DNA of 8,682 nt from a bacterium (GTDB taxonomy: Bacteria > Planctomycetota > UBA11346): the NCBI GenBank assembly GCA_020049615.1, contig JAIFKN010000079.1:1-8682 (forward strand), in the 5' to 3' direction. This document shows, one piece after another, positions 5,994-8,682 of the stretch (positions within the stretch are counted from its first letter, which is position 1; each line of letters begins with the position of its first letter). Below the pieces are notes generated by a model. It was not told the DNA's origin, ran no database searches, and saw only the letters and a list, made by a program, of their open reading frames with translations. The position numbers and the translations under genes are program-made.

Positions 5994-8152
5994 TCGAACT
6001 GCTCAACCCCGCCCTGCTCGCCGGGGTCGCCGCCGCCGCCGCGCCGATCATCATCCACGTCGCGCGCCGCCGCCAGGAGCGCCGCCTCGACTGGTCGGCG
6101 ATGCGCTACCTCGAGGAGCTGCTGCGCGCCTCGCGGGCGCGGCTGCGTCTCGAACGCTGGATCCTGCTGGCGCTGCGCGTGCTGGCGCTGCTGCTCATCG
6201 CCCTGCTCTTCACCCGCCCGGCCCTGGCACCGGCGGGCAGCACGGTCGAGCGCCAGGGCCGCGTCGCCGCCGTCATCCTGGTCGACGATTCGGCGAGCAG
6301 CGCGCGCGGCCTCGGGGCCACCCGCTTGGCGCGTTCGCTCGACCTCGCCCGCGCCTACCTCGGCACGCTGCAGGCCGGCGACGAGGTGACGGTGCTGCCG
6401 CTGTCGCGCCTCGCCGAGGCGCCCGAGGATCCGCTCTACGACCTGGCGGCGGCGCGCGCCCGCCTCGACGCCATCGTCCCGACGGCGGTGGCCAGCGACC
6501 TGCCGGCCCTGCTCGCGGCCGGCCTCGACCGCCTCGGCCGCCATCTCAACCCGACCGTCGAACTGGTCCTGGCCGGCGACGGCGTCGACGACGGCCGGCA
6601 GGCCGGCGACCGCGCCCGCTGGCAGGACCTGCGCGCCCGGCTCGGCGCCGCCGGCGGTCCCGAGACCGTCGATGGCACGCGCGCCCGGCCCCGCCTCGTC
6701 CTGCTGTCGTCTCCCGCGACCCCGCCCGAGGACGCCTGGTCGGTCGAGTCGCTGCTGGTCGACCGCAGCCTGGTGCCGGCCGGCGCCCCGGTGGGCATCA
6801 GCGTGCGCGTCCGCCATCGCGGCACGCGCCAGCCCGCGGCGCCGACCCTGCAGTTGCTGATCGACGGCCGCACCGTCCACGAGGCCCCGGTCGCGATCGG
6901 CGCCAGCGGTGCCGCCGAGGTGACCCTGCGCCATGTCTTCAGCGAACCCGGCCCCGTCCTCATCGAGGCGGTGCTGGCGGGGGCCGGCGACGACCTGCCG
7001 GGCGATGACCGTCGCGCCCTCGCCCTGCGGGTCGAGCGCGCCCTGCCGGTGGTGGTCGCCGACGACGATGGTGCCGGCGCCGGCGCCGGGCTGGTGGTCG
7101 CCGCCGCCCTCGATCCCGCCGGCGACGGCACCGGCCTCTTCGCCGTCCGCCGCCTGCGCCTCGCCGACCTCGACGATGCCGCCCTGCGCGGCGTGCGCGC
7201 CGTGGTCATCGCCGGCGGCCTCACCGCCGATCCCGGGGCGGTCGCCGCACTCGAGCGTTTCTGCGCCGCCGGCGGCGGGGTGCTGGCCATCCTCGGACCG
7301 CGCGCCGGCCAGCCGGCCGACACCTGGTGGCGCGATGGCGACGGTCTGCTGCCGGGGCGCGTCATCGGCCCCGGCGAGGGCCGCGCCCGTCCCGGACGTC
7401 CGCAGGTCGGCCACCCCGCGATGGCGCCCTTCGCCGGCGCCGCCGACACCCTGCGCGCGGTCGAGGTGCTGCGCTGGTGGCGCCTGCAGCCGGCGCCGGC
7501 GGCCGGCGGCGCGCCCGCCGCCGAGGTGCTGCTCGCCCTCGACCAGGGCGACGCGCTGGTGGCGGTGCGTCCGCGCGGTCTCGGCCGGTCGGCCGTCCTC
7601 GCCACCGGCTTCGATCCGGCGTGGAGCTCGCTGGCCTCGGCGCCGGCGGTGGTGCCGCTGTTGCGCGGCCTGGTCGCCGACCTCGGCTCGGTGCTGCTGC
7701 CGCCGCGCAATCTGCGCCCCGGCGACCGCCTCGTCCACGTCCCGCCCGGTCGCGCGCCCGGGGCCGCCGCCACCGCCAGCGGCCCGGACGGGGCGGTGGC
7801 GCTGGAGCCGGCGTCGTGGGAGGGCCGGCCGGCCGTGACCAGCCCGCCGCTGCGCCTGCCCGGCGGCTACCGTGTCGCCGATGGCGACCAGCCGGCGGTC
7901 TACGCCGTCGCCGTGCCGGCCTCCGAGTCGGGACTCGAACCGCTGGGCGACGCGGCCCTCGAAGGCTGCCTCGGCGGCCTGCCGCTGGTCCGCGCCGGCG
8001 ACGAGACGGCGGTGCGCGAGGCCTTCGCCAGCAGCGCCGCCGGGCGCGAGATCTGGCGCTGGCTGCTGCTCGCCGCCCTGCTGGCGCTGGTCGCGGAAGG
8101 CCTGTGGAGCCGCCGCACGGTGGTCGGCGAACGCCGTCTGGAGGCTTCGTGA
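5990..8152 (+). CDS. BatA-like membrane protein with vWA, Ig-like and amidotransferase-like parts
   Basis: This 720-residue inner-membrane protein starts with a BatA-type N-terminus: a first helix at about 8-25, a basic loop with RRRQERRLDW, and a second helix at about 57-79. A vWA-like domain follows, with MIDAS motif DDSAS (Asp99, Ser101, Ser103), a likely Thr165 and a third acidic site in LAGDG (Asp197). Residues 247-350 read as an Ig-like or CARDB-type beta sandwich. Residues about 360-440 include VVIAGG and FCAAGGGVLAILG, like the class I amidotransferase-like fold in related proteins, but the nucleophile Cys is not evident. A final helix lies at about 688-706. Most of the protein therefore probably faces the periplasm. 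The start is supported by the ATGA overlap with the DUF58 stop and by AAGAGGA nine bases upstream; an open frame further upstream is a shadow of DUF58. The domain order matches planctomycete-type MoxR operons. Confidence 0.88.
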   Translation: MIELLNPALLAGVAAAAAPIIIHVARRRQERRLDWSAMRYLEELLRASRARLRLERWILLALRVLALLLIALLFTRPALAPAGSTVERQGRVAAVILVDDSASSARGLGATRLARSLDLARAYLGTLQAGDEVTVLPLSRLAEAPEDPLYDLAAARARLDAIVPTAVASDLPALLAAGLDRLGRHLNPTVELVLAGDGVDDGRQAGDRARWQDLRARLGAAGGPETVDGTRARPRLVLLSSPATPPEDAWSVESLLVDRSLVPAGAPVGISVRVRHRGTRQPAAPTLQLLIDGRTVHEAPVAIGASGAAEVTLRHVFSEPGPVLIEAVLAGAGDDLPGDDRRALALRVERALPVVVADDDGAGAGAGLVVAAALDPAGDGTGLFAVRRLRLADLDDAALRGVRAVVIAGGLTADPGAVAALERFCAAGGGVLAILGPRAGQPADTWWRDGDGLLPGRVIGPGEGRARPGRPQVGHPAMAPFAGAADTLRAVEVLRWWRLQPAPAAGGAPAAEVLLALDQGDALVAVRPRGLGRSAVLATGFDPAWSSLASAPAVVPLLRGLVADLGSVLLPPRNLRPGDRLVHVPPGRAPGAAATASGPDGAVALEPASWEGRPAVTSPPLRLPGGYRVADGDQPAVYAVAVPASESGLEPLGDAALEGCLGGLPLVRAGDETAVREAFASSAAGREIWRWLLLAALLALVAEGLWSRRTVVGERRLEAS
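8140..8144 (+). promoter_or_regulatory. Shine-Dalgarno site that fixes the GTG start of the last gene
   Basis: GGAGG lies four bases before GTG 8149, inside the last codons of the BatA-like gene. It is a near-ideal ribosome binding site and supports the GTG start over any later ATG. The nearest in-frame ATG falls inside the MIDAS motif and would destroy the vWA domain. Confidence 0.75.
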
Positions 8153-8682
8153 ACCTCAGCCTCGACCTCGTCGGCTGGAGCCCGCTCCTGGTCCTGCCGC
8201 TGGCCGTCGCCGCCGGCTGGGGCCTGGCGCGCCTCGGCCGGGCCGAGCGCGCCCACCTGCCGCAGCCGGCGGCCCGCCGCCTCGCCTGGCTGCGCGGCTG
8301 CGTCGGCGCCGCCCTCGTCCTGCTGCTGATCGAGCCGGTGCTGACCATCATCCGCGAGCGCAGCGAGCTGCCGGTGGTGGCGGTGCTGCTCGACGGCAGC
8401 GGCTCGATGGGCGTGCACGATGTGCAGGCGGCGCCGACCGCCCGGCTCGATGAAGCCATCGTCCTCGGCCTGCTGCCGGCTGCCGAGCGCCCCGACGCGC
8501 CGCGCCGCGCCGCCGCGCAGGTGGCTGCTGCCGCTGCCGGCGACGCCGACCGCCGCCGCGAACTGCGCCCGGTCCTGGCGACGGCGGCGGAGGCCCTCGC
8601 CGGCCAGCCGCGCGCGGCGGCGGCGGTGGCGGCGGTGGTGGCGGCGCTGGCTGCCGGCGACCAGGCCGGCCTCGCGACCGCC
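8149..8682 (+). CDS. Membrane-anchored vWA-domain protein (partial, runs off the window)
   Basis: The frame opens at GTG 8149, overlapping the preceding TGA in GTGA, and stays open for 178 codons to the window edge. A short N-terminus leads into a membrane helix (about 9-30). A loop with basic residues and a second helix (about 47-68) follow. After that comes the start of a vWA domain, with VVAVLLDGSGSMGVHD. Its MIDAS DGSGS lies at 82-86. Beyond about residue 115 the visible part is Ala/Arg-rich with helical character, as in large vWA proteins of MoxR operons that insert a long variable region. It is the third vWA protein in the operon and probably acts with the BatA-like protein in the membrane. 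The C-terminal part is not visible, so total length and any extra domains are unknown. Other conceptual starts lack the helices. Confidence 0.85.
   Translation, partial: MNLSLDLVGWSPLLVLPLAVAAGWGLARLGRAERAHLPQPAARRLAWLRGCVGAALVLLLIEPVLTIIRERSELPVVAVLLDGSGSMGVHDVQAAPTARLDEAIVLGLLPAAERPDAPRRAAAQVAAAAAGDADRRRELRPVLATAAEALAGQPRAAAAVAAVVAALAAGDQAGLATA

Noticed and set aside
7073..7090. Tandem GCCGGC repeats within the BatA-like gene
   Set aside because: They encode a short Gly-Ala linker between domains. Three copies are expected by chance in such GC-rich coding DNA.
5846..7738. Long antisense frame opposite the BatA-like gene
   Set aside because: It consists of repetitive Gly/Ala/Arg/Gln-rich sequence without motifs, a GC-driven shadow of the coding strand.
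8606..8655. GCG/GTG triplet-rich stretch at the right edge
   Set aside because: It stays in frame as an Ala/Val-rich helix of the vWA protein and is not a separate repeat element.

Overview
This is a very GC-rich, gene-dense bacterial window with two regulatory modules and the start of a MoxR/von Willebrand factor A (vWA) operon. The base composition, an ECF sigma factor paired with a FecR-like membrane protein, and a MoxR - DUF58 - BatA-like - vWA gene order are all common in the Planctomycetota/Verrucomicrobiota/Lentisphaerota group. That placement is an inference. No rRNA, tRNA, insertion sequence, CRISPR array or phage gene is visible, and this looks like ordinary chromosome.

Layout. (1) Positions 1-129 hold what may be the first codons of a divergent gene whose N-terminus resembles a response regulator, followed by a less GC-rich non-coding stretch with short repeats. 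(2) A membrane-bound hybrid sensor histidine kinase runs on the + strand to 2349. It carries an extracytoplasmic sensor, PAS, HisKA, HATPase and a degenerate receiver domain. (3) On the - strand, converging on the kinase, lie a FecR-like transmembrane protein (2346-3470) and its upstream ECF sigma factor (3467-4054), joined by an ATGA overlap. The kinase and FecR-like genes share one CTAG palindrome for their two stop codons. (4) A 46-bp divergent spacer separates the sigma gene from a + strand operon: MoxR AAA+ ATPase (4101-5105), DUF58 vWA protein (5112-5993), a BatA-like membrane vWA protein with Ig-like and amidotransferase-like parts (5990-8152), and a second membrane vWA protein that begins at GTG 8149 and leaves the window at 8682. 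Junctions in the operon are overlaps or a 6-bp gap, so the genes are very probably co-transcribed and translationally coupled.

How they may work together. MoxR ATPases are thought to act as chaperone-like partners of vWA proteins with metal-ion-dependent adhesion sites (MIDAS). Here three vWA proteins, one predicted soluble and two membrane-bound, follow MoxR, resembling the Bat/aerotolerance type of operon linked to envelope or stress functions. The divergent sigma/FecR-like pair looks like a membrane-signalling switch and is well placed to control itself and perhaps the MoxR operon; this is inferred from position only. The kinase would report an extracytoplasmic signal, possibly to the divergent response-regulator-like gene at the left edge.
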